Positions 63,490 through 64,000 of a stretch of DNA of 64,000 bases are shown piece after piece. Numbering within the stretch: the first letter of the stretch is position 1; every line of letters starts with the position of its first letter. Source of the DNA: Xestospongia muta (lineage: Eukaryota > Porifera > Demospongiae > Haplosclerida > Petrosiidae); contig OY848919.1 in the NCBI GenBank assembly GCA_963693285.1, positions 7,063,461 through 7,127,460 on the forward strand, given 5' to 3'. The position numbers and the translations under genes were made by a program. The notes beneath the pieces were generated by a model. It made no database searches, was not told where the DNA came from, and saw nothing but the letters and a program-made list of their open reading frames with translations.

Positions 63490-64000
63490 TAGATTTCAAA
63501 ACATAGGTGTAAATGTAACAGTGTTTTACATTGTTTACATTGATATTGTGTTTGTGATCTCTTTTTTTCTAGATCGGCACACTTCACATTGTGGATGACC
63601 TCCATGTGGTGTGTCACTTGGTATTGGTTCTGGAAACGGCTTTTCAGTTAGGAGAAGAGGTAAATCTACAGACGTGAAGTGCCGCGAGACGTGACTTTCA
63701 AAGCCATCTAACAGACTTTTACCAACCTCAGTTCGAATTCTAGTTGGGTAAAATGCCCTTTCCCACCATTTCACCCTCCTATGTGCAAAGCCATAGTATA
63801 GTACGAGCTGATCTGATTTAGCCACACCTCCCATATACTGGTTGTAGTCTTCAACAGCCTTTGGCTTTTTGATGACCTCTTTCCCATCCACAAAATGCTT
63901 TGTTCGTCTCTTCTTTGAAGTGACACTATCATCATGAAAAGTAGAAAGCACACATACTTCCCGGTTGTCTTTCCACTTCAGACACAGCATTGCATCGTCG
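63490..64000 (-). pseudogene. piggyBac transposase C-terminus, cut by window edge
   Basis: The minus strand enters at the right edge with MLCLKWKDNREVCVLSTFHD, then IKKPKAVEDYNQYMGGVAKS (family pattern Y-x-MGGVD, here Ala for the last Asp) and RRVKWWERAF. After PHGGHPQCEVCRSRKK a one-base shift in an A/G-rich run near 63560-63575 moves the frame to SQTQYQCKQCKTLL and CFEIYHTTP, the cysteine-rich zinc-binding tail. The order agrees with piggyBac (DDE_Tnp_1_7) proteins, which act at TTAA sites. The N-terminal two thirds lie outside the window. The shift and the Asp change suggest inactivity. Confidence 0.85.

Overview
The window is a strongly AT-rich, intron-rich metazoan nuclear sequence, most like a demosponge such as Amphimedon. 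That assignment is inferred from gene content: an ankyrin/Roc-GTPase/Death-domain receptor-like gene with a sponge-style C-terminal tail, an IgGFc-binding domain, and many transposon remnants. No prokaryotic operons, rRNA, tRNA or CRISPR arrays were seen.

Layout. 1-5 kb: a complete 4.0-kb DNA transposon (326-4321) with inverted ends of about 450-600 bp, a 6-bp target duplication, a broken RING-finger gene (+) facing a broken DDE-integrase gene (-), then a LINE fragment. 5-21 kb: gene-poor DNA with a decayed piggyBac transposase (6.3-7.2 kb), dispersed repeats, an AACCTCGCTG-ended element (10.4-11.3 kb), a frameshifted IgGFc-binding-domain fragment (14.1-15.0 kb), a trace of a second transposase type (15.3 kb), a possible small LTR element (19.9-20.45 kb) and a 45-bp minisatellite (21 kb). 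21.2-22.4 kb: loose exon candidates of an unrecognised minus-strand gene.

23.2-49.5 kb: the main gene, on the minus strand. By hand I could tile 27 exons whose phases all agree, giving about 1,604 codons without a stop: a short N-terminus, about 17 ankyrin repeats (almost all one repeat per phase-0 exon of 96-105 nt), a Roc-like GTPase with winged-helix/COR-like region, a Death domain, an acidic linker built from tiny phase-1 exons, and a final helical domain. Its ankyrin part grew by copying exon plus flanking intron. A 2.9-kb Ty3/gypsy element (36837-39749, AACAA target duplication) sits in one intron, and the paralogous intron at 45.56 kb preserves the empty site. A palindromic MITE lies in another intron.

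50-64 kb: a LINE fragment (50.9 kb); a tandemly copied module (53.8-59.4 kb) with a kinase-like exon next to long GA/CT tracts; a divergent pair of transposon-like genes (60.4-62.9 kb) about 60 bp apart; and the C-terminal end of a second piggyBac transposase running off the right edge.

The ankyrin/GTPase/Death protein is best read as a cytosolic sensor or signalling scaffold in apoptosis or innate immunity (inference from domains). The other recognisable coding sequence is mostly mobile-element debris. Exon limits were set by eye from GT/AG sites and frame continuity and need transcript support.
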